From Candidatus Mediterraneibacter colneyensis (GTDB lineage: Bacteria; Bacillota; Clostridia; Lachnospirales; Lachnospiraceae): DNA of 8,716 nucleotides. The DNA is taken from positions 1 through 8,716 of the forward strand of contig DXEY01000106.1 in NCBI GenBank assembly GCA_019114745.1, written 5' to 3'. The notes beneath the pieces were generated by a model. That model was given only the letters and a program-made list of their open reading frames with translations, was not told the origin of the DNA and made no database searches. Both the position numbers and the translations under genes were made by a program. Positions 1 to 5,666 of this stretch are shown here, piece by piece; the stretch's first letter is position 1; every line of letters starts with the position of its first letter.

Positions 1-579
1 TATATCGGTATTTCCAATTGCTTTGCCTATCAGCTTGCCAAAGCTAATGCACTGGCAGAAAAAGAAGGGTTTGCCAAATTTGTCTCCATACAGGGACATT
101 ACAATTTGATCTTCCGAGAAGAAGAGCGGGAGATGGCAAAACTGTGCGCAGAGGATAATATTGCGATGACGCCTTACAGCTCTCTGGCAGGCGGAAGGCT
201 TTCCAGACACCCGGGAGAAACGTCCAGGAGACTGGAAGAGGATGATTATGCACGCCTGAAATATGATGCGACGGCTGAGCAGGATCTTGCGATCATTCAG
301 CGGGTCGCCGGGCTGGCGGAACGCCACGGCGTGAGTATGACCGAGGTTTCCCTTGCATGGCTGCTTACAAAAGTGACTGCGCCTGTAGTGGGAGCAACAA
401 AACTTTCTCATATTGAAGGAGCGGCGAAAGCGGTGGATTTGAAATTAAGCGGAGATGAAATACATGATCTGGAGGAACCATATGTTCCTCACCGTCTGGT
501 TGGCGTGATGGCTCAAAATACAGCTGCGGCTTCGGGAGAGCCTCATGTCTGGTCGGCAGGAAAACAAAAAACTGAATGA
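1..579 (+). CDS. Aldo/keto reductase, C-terminal part (5' truncated by window edge)
   Basis: This is the C-terminal 192 residues of an NADPH-dependent aldo/keto reductase, a cytosolic TIM-barrel enzyme that reduces carbonyl groups. The frame is open from base 1 to the TGA at 577-579, so the start lies to the left. Visible family motifs are GISN at residues 3-6 (a late barrel strand), the QGHYNL strand at 31-36, PYSSLAGGRLSR at 58-69 (the coenzyme-binding loop, PWSPLAGG-like) and VVGATKLSHIEGA at 129-141 (the adenosine phosphate-binding region). The EEPYVPHRLVG tail resembles the YajO-like branch of the family. The catalytic Tyr and Lys would lie in the missing N-terminal half, so activity cannot be judged. 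The gene ends at a strong terminator and converges on the CMD gene. Related genes often sit near CMD and cupin genes in Clostridia, which suggests a shared redox role, but the substrate is unknown. Confidence 0.93.
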   Translation, partial: YIGISNCFAYQLAKANALAEKEGFAKFVSIQGHYNLIFREEEREMAKLCAEDNIAMTPYSSLAGGRLSRHPGETSRRLEEDDYARLKYDATAEQDLAIIQRVAGLAERHGVSMTEVSLAWLLTKVTAPVVGATKLSHIEGAAKAVDLKLSGDEIHDLEEPYVPHRLVGVMAQNTAAASGEPHVWSAGKQKTE

Positions 580-604
580 GGGGATCATCCTCCGAGTGTA
601 ACAG

Positions 605-645
605 ACAGGGGGCAGCCGCTTGAGATTACCGGCTGCCCCTGTTTT
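605..645 (+). terminator. Intrinsic terminator after the aldo/keto reductase
   Basis: A GC-rich stem pairs ACAGGGGGCAGCCG (605-618) with CGGCTGCCCCTGT (630-642), with one G bulged on the left arm and a loop of about 11 bases. It is followed by TTTT and then ATC. It lies 26 bases after the reductase stop. It also lies downstream of the convergent CMD gene. Read on the minus strand the stem is the same, but the tract after it (CTGTTACACT) is poor in T, so bidirectional action is possible but weaker. Confidence 0.85.
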
Positions 646-669
646 ATCTGTATGAAAAACACCGGACGA

Positions 670-1359
670 TCAATCCTCCGCAGCCTTATTGATGCAGGTG
701 ATGGCGTTCAGGCTTCTGGGATATCCGATATAGGGCAGACACTGGGAAACTACTTTGATCAGAAATGCCTTGTCATTGCCCAGGTTCATATTGCCTTTGG
801 AATGTGCGATGAGCTGAGGCTCACATCCGCCCTGAGCGGCAAGGAAACAGAACGTGATCATCTCGCGTTGTTTTAAGTCGAGCCCCGTGCGGGTGTAGTA
901 GTCGCCGAAGCAGTTGGCAGCGAGCCAGCGGTTGATATGTCCGGCTTTCCACGCCTCATTCATATGAGCGCCGAAGATATCGACCTGCGCCTGTACTCCC
1001 TTTTCCAATCGGTCTTCCAGCGTAGTTGTCGCCTGTCCCCCGAGCGGCAGTTTCACACCGCGTGAAGTAAGAAGATCATTTACGGCGTCAAGGAACGGGC
1101 GTACACGTCCGATTCCGAGATAATCCACCGCCTGATAGACGATCTCTTTGAGCATGACCGGAGTCATCCCGGCATCCAGCGCCCGCGGGACTTCCAGGCG
1201 AAACTCGTCAATCCCCTGGCATCCGACCAGCGCCGCTGTAATTGCCATGTGACGGGTGATGTCATCGAGCTGCTGTCCTTCTTCGTTTACAACCTCATCA
1301 AAAGCAAAATATTCAAAGCGTTCTGTAAATTCCGGATCTGTATGTTTATAATTTCTCAT
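670..1359 (-). CDS. Carboxymuconolactone decarboxylase (CMD) family protein, two-repeat
   Basis: This 229-residue protein carries two copies of the CMD/AhpD-like all-helical fold, at about residues 15-95 and 115-225. The family includes the decarboxylase of the beta-ketoadipate pathway and AhpD-type peroxide-reducing proteins. The second repeat keeps a plausible active site, GGCEPQLIAHSKG (C179, E180, H186). The matching stretch of the first repeat, CQGIDEFRLEVPRA, has D51 at the Cys position and P58 at the His position, so it is probably structural. No aromatic-degradation genes are nearby, so literal muconolactone decarboxylation is unlikely; a thiol or redox role is an inference. The ATG at 1357-1359 has a GGGAGG site 8 bases upstream. 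The gene is last in the merR-cupin-CMD operon, 20 bp after the cupin stop. Confidence 0.88.
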   Translation of the reverse strand: MRNYKHTDPEFTERFEYFAFDEVVNEEGQQLDDITRHMAITAALVGCQGIDEFRLEVPRALDAGMTPVMLKEIVYQAVDYLGIGRVRPFLDAVNDLLTSRGVKLPLGGQATTTLEDRLEKGVQAQVDIFGAHMNEAWKAGHINRWLAANCFGDYYTRTGLDLKQREMITFCFLAAQGGCEPQLIAHSKGNMNLGNDKAFLIKVVSQCLPYIGYPRSLNAITCINKAAED

Positions 1360-1379
1360 TGTGATTGCCTCCCTGATCT

Positions 1380-1817
1380 TTACTGCAGTTTTGAGTAAGC
1401 GGCATCATCCACGGGCTCCAGCCACTCGTTGCCCGTCTCTGTCCCCGGCGCTTCAAAAGCGATATGGGAGAACCAGCTGTCAGCTTTGGCACCGTGCCAG
1501 TGTTTTACTTCCGGCGGGATCACGATGACAGTTCCCGGTTCCAGGCTGACAGGATCTTTCCCCTCTTCCTGATACCAACCCTCACCGGCTGTACAGATCA
1601 GGATCTGCCCGCCGCCTGTCTTTGCGTGATGGATATGCCAGTTGTTGCGGCATCCCGGCTCGAATGTGACGTTGGCGAGGGCAATCGGGCACTCTCCCGG
1701 CTGTGTCAGCGGATTTAAATAGGAATTGCCGATAAAATACCGGGCGAAAGCAGAGTTTTCTGCTCCGAGCCCGAATACGTTTGCTTTGTCAAATGTTGCT
1801 TTGTCCTGAATCTTCAT
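1380..1817 (-). CDS. Small single-domain cupin protein
   Basis: A 145-residue cytosolic cupin with both conserved motifs. Motif 1, around residues 55-80, contains WHIHH (H61 and H63 as metal ligands) with Q71 in place of the usual Glu, then GEG. Motif 2 is PGTVIVIPPEVKHWHG at 94-109, with H106 or H108 as the third His. The 3-His/1-Gln set resembles the manganese cupins of the hydroxynitrile lyase-like group, which are often encoded beside CMD proteins; this similarity is from memory. The metal and reaction are unknown here. An in-frame extension to 1940 exists, but it would overlap most of the merR C-terminus and has no family similarity. The ATG at 1815-1817 has an ideal AGGAGG 9 bases upstream and is chosen. 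The gene starts 13 bp after merR and is clearly cotranscribed with it. Confidence 0.9.
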   Translation of the reverse strand: MKIQDKATFDKANVFGLGAENSAFARYFIGNSYLNPLTQPGECPIALANVTFEPGCRNNWHIHHAKTGGGQILICTAGEGWYQEEGKDPVSLEPGTVIVIPPEVKHWHGAKADSWFSHIAFEAPGTETGNEWLEPVDDAAYSKLQ

Positions 1818-1826
1818 AATAAAATA

Positions 1827-1832
1827 CCTCCT
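1827..1832 (-). promoter_or_regulatory. Ribosome binding site deciding the cupin start
   Basis: AGGAGG on the minus strand lies 9 bases before the ATG at 1817 and overlaps the merR stop codon (TAG, 1831-1833). It fixes the short 145-residue cupin rather than the 186-residue reading. The overlap with the merR stop suggests translational coupling. Confidence 0.85.
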
Positions 1833-2187
1833 AAATAATTTTTTCACCGCTGCGAATCTGGTAGCGGAGATAATCCAGTTTACTGATCTGCTTCTCACGG
1901 AAATGGACATCATCCAGCAGATTCCGCCGTTTTTCTTCAAGTATTTTAAGACGCCGGTCGCTGCTGTCTTTCTGTTCCAGAAGAAGCTTCATGTAGGTCT
2001 CTATTTCAGAAATTTCAAACCCGATATCGTGCAGGGTCATGATCATGCCCAGACGTTCCAGATCCGTATCGTCATACTGCCAGGCACCCATTACTTTTTT
2101 GACTGCCCCGCACAGTCCCCAGCGCTCATACTCATGAAGCAGTTCAATCGGTATGTGATAGCGCTCGCTTGCCTCATTGATCGTCAT
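1831..2187 (-). CDS. MerR-family transcriptional regulator
   Basis: A 118-residue regulator, first gene of the merR-cupin-CMD operon. The N-terminal winged helix-turn-helix covers about residues 1-70: MTINEASERYHIP (helix-turn-helix), LLHEYERWGL (the family's YYE..GL-like turn) and WQYDDTDLERL, followed by LHDIGFEISEIETYM. Residues 72-108 form a charged coiled coil for dimerisation. There is no separate effector domain and only one cysteine (C26), so the metal-binding cysteines of the MerR/ZntR/CueR metal sensors are absent. The signal is therefore unknown; redox or a small molecule is possible. The ATG at 2185-2187 is preferred over an upstream TTG at 2205 because AGGAGG sits 6 bases before the ATG and inside the longer reading. 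It probably controls its own operon and perhaps the divergent DUF4405 gene. Confidence 0.88.
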   Translation of the reverse strand: MTINEASERYHIPIELLHEYERWGLCGAVKKVMGAWQYDDTDLERLGMIMTLHDIGFEISEIETYMKLLLEQKDSSDRRLKILEEKRRNLLDDVHFREKQISKLDYLRYQIRSGEKII

Positions 2188-2193
2188 TTGATG

Positions 2194-2199
2194 CCTCCT
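2194..2199 (-). promoter_or_regulatory. Ribosome binding site deciding the merR start
   Basis: AGGAGG on the minus strand, 6 bases before the ATG at 2187. It would lie inside the coding sequence if the TTG at 2205 were used, so the ATG start is the better call. Confidence 0.8.
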
Positions 2200-2229
2200 C
2201 TCCAAATAGAGCTTTTTCGGAACAATTTC

Positions 2230-2258
2230 ATTGTAGTCTCTAATCAGAAAAGTGTCTA
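2230..2258 (-). promoter_or_regulatory. Promoter of the merR-cupin-CMD operon
   Basis: On the minus strand TAGACA (2258-2253) is followed after exactly 17 bases by TACAAT (2235-2230); each matches the sigma-A consensus at 5 of 6 positions. Transcription would start near 2223, leaving a leader of about 35 bases to the ATG at 2187. The -35 box is part of the 11-bp arm shared with the divergent promoter. Confidence 0.7.
2239..2248. promoter_or_regulatory. Imperfect palindrome in the merR promoter spacer
   Basis: TCTAATCAGA (8 of 10 positions self-complementary) is centred within half a base of the middle of the spacer between the -35 and -10 boxes. MerR-family operators usually sit there. Classical MerR promoters have a 19-20 bp spacer, whereas this one has 17, so either the mechanism differs or the match is chance. 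Confidence 0.35.
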
Positions 2259-2325
2259 ATGCTTATATTGGATTCTCAGAAATGCCTGAAACGAATATCT
2301 GGCGATTCATCATGAGTATTAGACA
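2253..2325. repeat. Widely spaced inverted repeat overlapping both divergent -35 boxes
   Basis: TGTCTAATGCT (2253-2263) and AGTATTAGACA (2315-2325) are inverted copies matching at 10 of 11 positions and separated by 51 bases. Each arm includes the TAGACA -35 box of the promoter that points away from the centre. A further TCTAAT core occurs 16 bases from the left arm, at 2239-2244. The arms may be operators for one regulator, possibly the adjacent MerR protein, or may only reflect a shared extended -35 sequence. Confidence 0.55.
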
Positions 2326-2354
2326 TTGGCTGGGAAAGAGGGTATGCTTATAAC
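2320..2354 (+). promoter_or_regulatory. Promoter(s) of the DUF4405-DUF3737 operon
   Basis: Two overlapping sigma-A-like readings are possible. TAGACA (2320-2325) with a 17-base spacer leads to TATGCT (2343-2348). TTGGCT (2326-2331) with a 17-base spacer leads to TATAAC (2349-2354). Both predict a leader of roughly 20-30 bases before the TTG start at 2384. The first is the mirror image of the merR promoter. Confidence 0.65.
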
Positions 2355-2370
2355 AGATAAACGGAACAGA

Positions 2371-2377
2371 AAGGAGG
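2371..2377 (+). promoter_or_regulatory. Ribosome binding site selecting a TTG start
   Basis: AAGGAGG lies 6 bases before TTG at 2384-2386. The first in-frame ATG, at 2396, is 18 bases away, too far for this site, so TTG is the better start. Confidence 0.8.
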
Positions 2378-2383
2378 AATTTT

Positions 2384-3097
2384 TTGAAACCGAAAATGGT
2401 ACTGAAGCTTTTGGCAGATCTGTCCATGATAGTTTTGCTTCCTTTTTTGATGTCCTATCTGCTGGCGGGGGAGACTGTCCATGAGTGGATGGGGCTTGCA
2501 ATGTTTCTTCTTTTTATTTTTCACCATCTGCTGAACCGGCAGTGGCACAAAAATATATTCCGTGGGAAATATACACCGCTGCGTATACTGCAGACATCGG
2601 CAGACGTGCTGCTACTGGCAGCAATGACCGGGCTGATGGTAAGCGGAATCATCCTGTCCAGAGAGGTATTTGACTTTCTTCCGATATCCGGAGGGATGGG
2701 ATTTGCCCGGAGCCTCCATATGCTTGCCTCATACTGGGGATTTCTGCTCATGAGCCTGCATCTGGGACTGCACTGGAGCATGATCATGGGCGTGCTCAGG
2801 AACGCAGCCAAAATCCGGCGTCCGTCGAAAGCCAGGACGCGGACGCTCCGTGTTCTGGCGATTATGCTCAGTATATACGGGATCTGTGCCTTTGTAAAAA
2901 ATGACATCGTGTCCTATCTGTTTTTACAGACACATTTTGTATTCATTGATGCAGATCAGACGCTGATTTCTTTTCTGGCTGAATACCTCGGCATGATGGG
3001 GATGTGGGCAGTCCTTTCTTATTACACAGGAAAGCTGCTCCGCCGTTTTGGAACAAAACAGGCTGAGTACAGTACAACAATAAATGATCGATCGTGA
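2384..3097 (+). CDS. DUF4405 domain-containing membrane protein, putative haem-binding
   Basis: A 237-residue integral membrane protein with about six hydrophobic helices, near residues 7-28, 33-51, 73-92, 110-135, 155-175 and 193-216. Helix-embedded or helix-flanking histidines (H33, H47, H48, H112, H126, H130) are arranged as in b-type cytochromes of the cytochrome b561/ferric reductase-like superfamily, with which DUF4405 proteins share this pattern. The HEWMG and FHHLLN motifs are typical of the DUF. It may pass electrons across the membrane, but there is no flavin or NAD(P)H domain, so a partner would be needed. The haem assignment is inference. The start is TTG with an ideal AAGGAGG. 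The DUF3737 gene follows after 16 bp in the same operon, and the merR operon is divergent. Confidence 0.82.
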   Translation: MKPKMVLKLLADLSMIVLLPFLMSYLLAGETVHEWMGLAMFLLFIFHHLLNRQWHKNIFRGKYTPLRILQTSADVLLLAAMTGLMVSGIILSREVFDFLPISGGMGFARSLHMLASYWGFLLMSLHLGLHWSMIMGVLRNAAKIRRPSKARTRTLRVLAIMLSIYGICAFVKNDIVSYLFLQTHFVFIDADQTLISFLAEYLGMMGMWAVLSYYTGKLLRRFGTKQAEYSTTINDRS

Positions 3098-3113
3098 AAT
3101 GGAGGTATTTGTA

Positions 3114-3974
3114 ATGAAAACGATTCAAAATCACATATTTGATGAAGAAAGAGCCCTTTATGGGGTCAATGATATTCTGGTAAAAGACTGCCGTTTTGAC
3201 GGCCCGGCAGACGGGGAGAGTGCGTTTAAAGAATGTTCAGGGGTTGAAGTGGAGCACTGCTTTTTCAATCTGAGATACCCGTTCTGGCATGACCACGGAC
3301 TGTCGATCAAAAGCTCGGAAATGACAGAACTTTGCAGGGCGGCGCTCTGGTATTCGGATCATGTCACGATTTCCGGCAGCCGGCTTCACGGGATCAAGGC
3401 GCTGCGTGAGTGCAGTGATGTGAAGATAAATGGATGTGATATTATTTCTCCTGAATTTGGGTGGTCTGTCCGCAAGATCGAGATGAACGACTGTGATATC
3501 CAGAGCGAATATTTTATGATGCGCTCTTCCAATCTGCGTTTTCGCAATGTGCGCATGCAGGGAAAATATTCTTTCCAGTATATTGAGGACGCGGTATTCG
3601 ACTCCTGCACATTTGATACGAAAGACGCTTTCTGGCATGCGAAAAATGTGACGGTGCGGAACAGTGTGGTGAAAGGGGAGTACCTGGCGTGGTACAGCGA
3701 GGATATTACGTTTGAGAACTGCCGGATCATCGGTACGCAGCCGTTGTGTTATTGTAAAGGGCTGAAGCTAGTGAACTGCGAAATGATCGATACCGATCTT
3801 GCCTTTGAACGTTCGGAGGTAGAAGCAGTGATCATAACCCCGGTAATCAGCATTAAAAATCCGATGTCAGGATACATTACTGTTCCGGCGGCAGATGAGA
3901 TCATCCGGGATATCGACGAGGCAAAAGGGATCGTCTATGTCCGGAATCAGCAGAAAAGCCCGGAGTGTGCCTAG
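3114..3974 (+). CDS. DUF3737 family protein, right-handed parallel beta-helix
   Basis: A 286-residue protein without signal peptide or membrane segment, therefore probably cytosolic. It begins with the family motif FDEERALYG (residues 9-17) and contains DGPADGES, NLRYPFWH, CRAALWY and GTQPLCYCK. From residue 82 to 233 it consists of eight coils of exactly 19 residues, each of the form x-[DN]-hydrophobic-x-hydrophobic-x-[NDGS]-[CSV]-x-hydrophobic. Three earlier coils have 23, 19 and 21 residues. The inward-facing position is Cys in seven of eleven coils (C26, C49, C108, C127, C165, C203, C222). The family has no established biochemical function that I know of. The ATG at 3114 is preferred over one at 3084 because GGAGG lies 8 bases before it and the earlier start would overlap the DUF4405 gene. 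Its TAG overlaps the stop of the convergent LysR gene. Confidence 0.88.
   Translation: MKTIQNHIFDEERALYGVNDILVKDCRFDGPADGESAFKECSGVEVEHCFFNLRYPFWHDHGLSIKSSEMTELCRAALWYSDHVTISGSRLHGIKALRECSDVKINGCDIISPEFGWSVRKIEMNDCDIQSEYFMMRSSNLRFRNVRMQGKYSFQYIEDAVFDSCTFDTKDAFWHAKNVTVRNSVVKGEYLAWYSEDITFENCRIIGTQPLCYCKGLKLVNCEMIDTDLAFERSEVEAVIITPVISIKNPMSGYITVPAADEIIRDIDEAKGIVYVRNQQKSPECA
3357..3812 (+). repeat. Eight in-frame 57-base units coding 19-residue beta-helix coils
   Basis: The segment encodes residues 82-233 of the DUF3737 protein as eight units of 19 residues with no insertion or deletion. Conserved positions are residue 2 (mostly Asp/Asn), 3 and 5 (hydrophobic), 7 (Asn/Asp/Gly/Ser) and 8 (Cys, Ser or Val). 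The repeat shows at protein level; I see no matching DNA-level identity, so the units are old and diverged. Confidence 0.8.
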
Positions 3975-4858
3975 ACATTATCGCGCAGGTTCTCAAGATA
4001 CTGTCTGGCATAGGAGATAAATGCATTCCCGGCGGGTGAGAAAACCTGCGTTTTTTTCCAGACAAGAACCGTGCCGGACTCAAGGGCGGGCCTGAGCGGG
4101 ATAAATCGCAGGCCGTCATAGGAGCAGTTCAGTTCCAATGTGACAACATTTCCCAGATGGCATTTGGCGAGCTCGGCGATGTTGTAGAGAAGGTTTCCGG
4201 ACGCAACACGCTGAAGCCCGTCAGCATACTCTCCAAACCAGTTCAGAAGTTCATTCTGCACCATTTCACGCTGTGAGAGGATTACCGGAAAGCATGACAG
4301 CTCTTCCGGAGTCACTTCTTCTTTTCCGGCAAGTTCCGAATTTTCATTTACGAGGGCGCCCCACCGCTCTTTAAACGGAGTGCGCACAAAATTATATTTT
4401 GAGATATCTACCGGTTCTACGAGAAGCCCCATATCAAGGATCCCATGGTCGATCCGCTCTTTGATGTTGTCAGACTGACCGCTGTATATTTCAAACTGTA
4501 CTTCCGGGTGTTCACTGTGAAAGGAAGCGATCAGTTCTGCGAGAAACCGGGAGCTTTTGAGTTCGCCGCTTCCGATGGATATTTTCCCTGTAAGCTGAGA
4601 GGTTTTGTGCTGCATGTCTTCCATTGTTTTCTCAGTCAGTGCTACGATTTCTTCCGCGCGGCGGCGCAGGAGCATGCCGTCTTCCGTCAGTATGATGCGG
4701 TGCTTACTCCGCTGGAACAGCTTTACGCCAAGCTCTTCCTCGAGTTGGATCAACTGCCGTGACAGCGTGGGCTGCGTAATGTGGAGAAGTTCGGCGGCAT
4801 GGGTGATGTTTTCCTCACGCGCCGTCATCAGAAAATATTTCAATACGCGAAGTTCCAT
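3971..4858 (-). CDS. LysR-family transcriptional regulator
   Basis: A 295-residue regulator of the usual family length. Residues 1-60 form the winged helix-turn-helix, with ITHAAELLHITQPTLSRQL as helix-turn-helix and LEEELGVKLFQRSKHRIILTEDG completing it. Residues 61-90 are the linker helix, and 91-290 form the periplasmic-binding-protein-like effector domain (KISIGSGE start, ILDMGLL and VTLEL strands). The effector is unknown. The ATG at 4856-4858 has AGGAGG 8 bases upstream. Unlike most LysR genes it has no divergent partner: the gene upstream (nitroreductase) is on the same strand, and the gene downstream is convergent with a 4-base overlap of stop codons. The target could be its own promoter, the nitroreductase or a distant operon. 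Confidence 0.93.
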   Translation of the reverse strand: MELRVLKYFLMTAREENITHAAELLHITQPTLSRQLIQLEEELGVKLFQRSKHRIILTEDGMLLRRRAEEIVALTEKTMEDMQHKTSQLTGKISIGSGELKSSRFLAELIASFHSEHPEVQFEIYSGQSDNIKERIDHGILDMGLLVEPVDISKYNFVRTPFKERWGALVNENSELAGKEEVTPEELSCFPVILSQREMVQNELLNWFGEYADGLQRVASGNLLYNIAELAKCHLGNVVTLELNCSYDGLRFIPLRPALESGTVLVWKKTQVFSPAGNAFISYARQYLENLRDNV

Positions 4859-4888
4859 GACAGATACCTCCTGCTTTTATATAGTTTC

Positions 4889-4918
4889 AGTGTATCACGG
4901 CGACAAAATGTGAGTCAA
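4889..4918 (-). promoter_or_regulatory. Promoter of the lysR gene
   Basis: On the minus strand TTGACT (4918-4913) and TACACT (4894-4889) are 18 bases apart, and TGA directly before TACACT gives an extended -10. Transcription would begin near 4882, leaving a leader of about 24 bases with the AGGAGG site. Confidence 0.55.
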
Positions 4919-4923
4919 GAAAG

Positions 4924-4942
4924 AAATGCCCTGAAAGCATTT
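4924..4942 (-). terminator. Weak stem-loop after the nitroreductase gene
   Basis: On the minus strand AAATGC and GCATTT form a 6-bp stem around a 7-base loop, followed by CTTTCTTG. It lies 21 bases beyond the nitroreductase stop and just before the lysR promoter. The stem is short and AT-rich, so termination is probably partial at best. Confidence 0.3.
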
Positions 4943-4962
4943 ATTAAAGCGTAATATGCATT

Positions 4963-5631
4963 CTATTTTATCCACTTAAAGTTTTCTGCCCCGGCTCCGA
5001 TCTCGAAGTGGTATTTTGCAATTCCGAGATCGATCTTCGTATAGAAACCAAATCCGGCTTTCGCTGCCACCTTTCCGTCTTTGAGAGTAAACAGGAATTT
5101 CTGCTGGTTCATGGCAGTGGGCGCCAGCAGGGCTGCTTCCGCCCCGGCTTTAAACCATCCGGGGAGAATGCCGTCTGTTTTTGTCACGTCAGTGACTGCC
5201 TTGGACTTGTGGGGCACGCCCTGCGAAGTGCCGTGGCCGAGTGAGATGACGATACACAGTTTCTCTCCATTGTCTATAGTGAAAGCGGTCTTTATCTTGC
5301 TGTAAGTCATAGCGACCCAGCATGTGTTCAGCCCGATCTGCTGTGCTTTCAGGACAAGCCGTTCTCCGTAATACCCGCATTTTTCATCCAGACCGGCGTC
5401 CTTTTTCCCGATCATGGCGATATAGTTTCTGACTCCTCTGAACTTCCCGTAATGTGCCATAAAACCGTCAAAGGCTTTCGGCTCGTTCTTCACGAGCTGG
5501 ATGTGCAGACCGCTTTCTTTATTGCATGCGCTGATCTCCTGCTCCAGTTCAGCGACGATCTCTTCGCTGAGCGGTCTGTCCTCATACTGGCGTACACTGT
5601 GTCTTTCTTTCATTGCTTCTTTTAAATCCAT
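4963..5631 (-). CDS. Nitroreductase-fold flavoprotein (TM nitroreductase type)
   Basis: A 222-residue protein of the small nitroreductase superfamily, cytosolic FMN-dependent NAD(P)H oxidoreductases. The N-terminal RHSVRQYEDRPL at residues 10-21 holds the family Arg/Ser/Arg FMN-phosphate contacts. GYYGERLVLKAQQIGLNTCWVAM at 86-108 is the usual helix and strand after the active-site loop. APTAMNQQKF at 170-179 matches the second FMN-binding segment of the putative TM nitroreductase subgroup, in which the order of halves differs from NfsB types. The substrate is unknown; quinones, nitro compounds or enones are plausible. The ATG at 5629-5631 has a moderate GGAGA site about 12 bases upstream. 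It follows the ArsR gene after 35 bp with no visible promoter between, so it is probably repressed by that ArsR protein. Confidence 0.88.
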   Translation of the reverse strand: MDLKEAMKERHSVRQYEDRPLSEEIVAELEQEISACNKESGLHIQLVKNEPKAFDGFMAHYGKFRGVRNYIAMIGKKDAGLDEKCGYYGERLVLKAQQIGLNTCWVAMTYSKIKTAFTIDNGEKLCIVISLGHGTSQGVPHKSKAVTDVTKTDGILPGWFKAGAEAALLAPTAMNQQKFLFTLKDGKVAAKAGFGFYTKIDLGIAKYHFEIGAGAENFKWIK

Positions 5632-5666
5632 GATTTTGCCATCTCCATTCGTTGTTCTATTTTTGG

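Noticed and set aside
1818..1940. N-terminal extension of the cupin (186-residue reading)
   Set aside because: It overlaps most of the merR 3' end, has no family similarity, and a perfect AGGAGG sits before the internal ATG at 1817.
2188..2205. TTG start for the merR gene six codons upstream
   Set aside because: The AGGAGG ribosome binding site would lie inside this extension; the ATG at 2187 is correctly spaced from it.
1903..2259. Plus-strand open frame of 118 codons antisense to merR
   Set aside because: It lies opposite a clear regulator gene, has no recognisable protein pattern and runs through the merR promoter.
3085..3092. GATCGATC palindrome before the DUF3737 gene
   Set aside because: It is short, lies across the DUF4405 stop region and has no promoter context, so it is probably chance.
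4445..4913. Plus-strand open frames opposite lysR
   Set aside because: They mirror the coding strand, have low-complexity Ser/Arg composition in one frame and no ribosome binding site.
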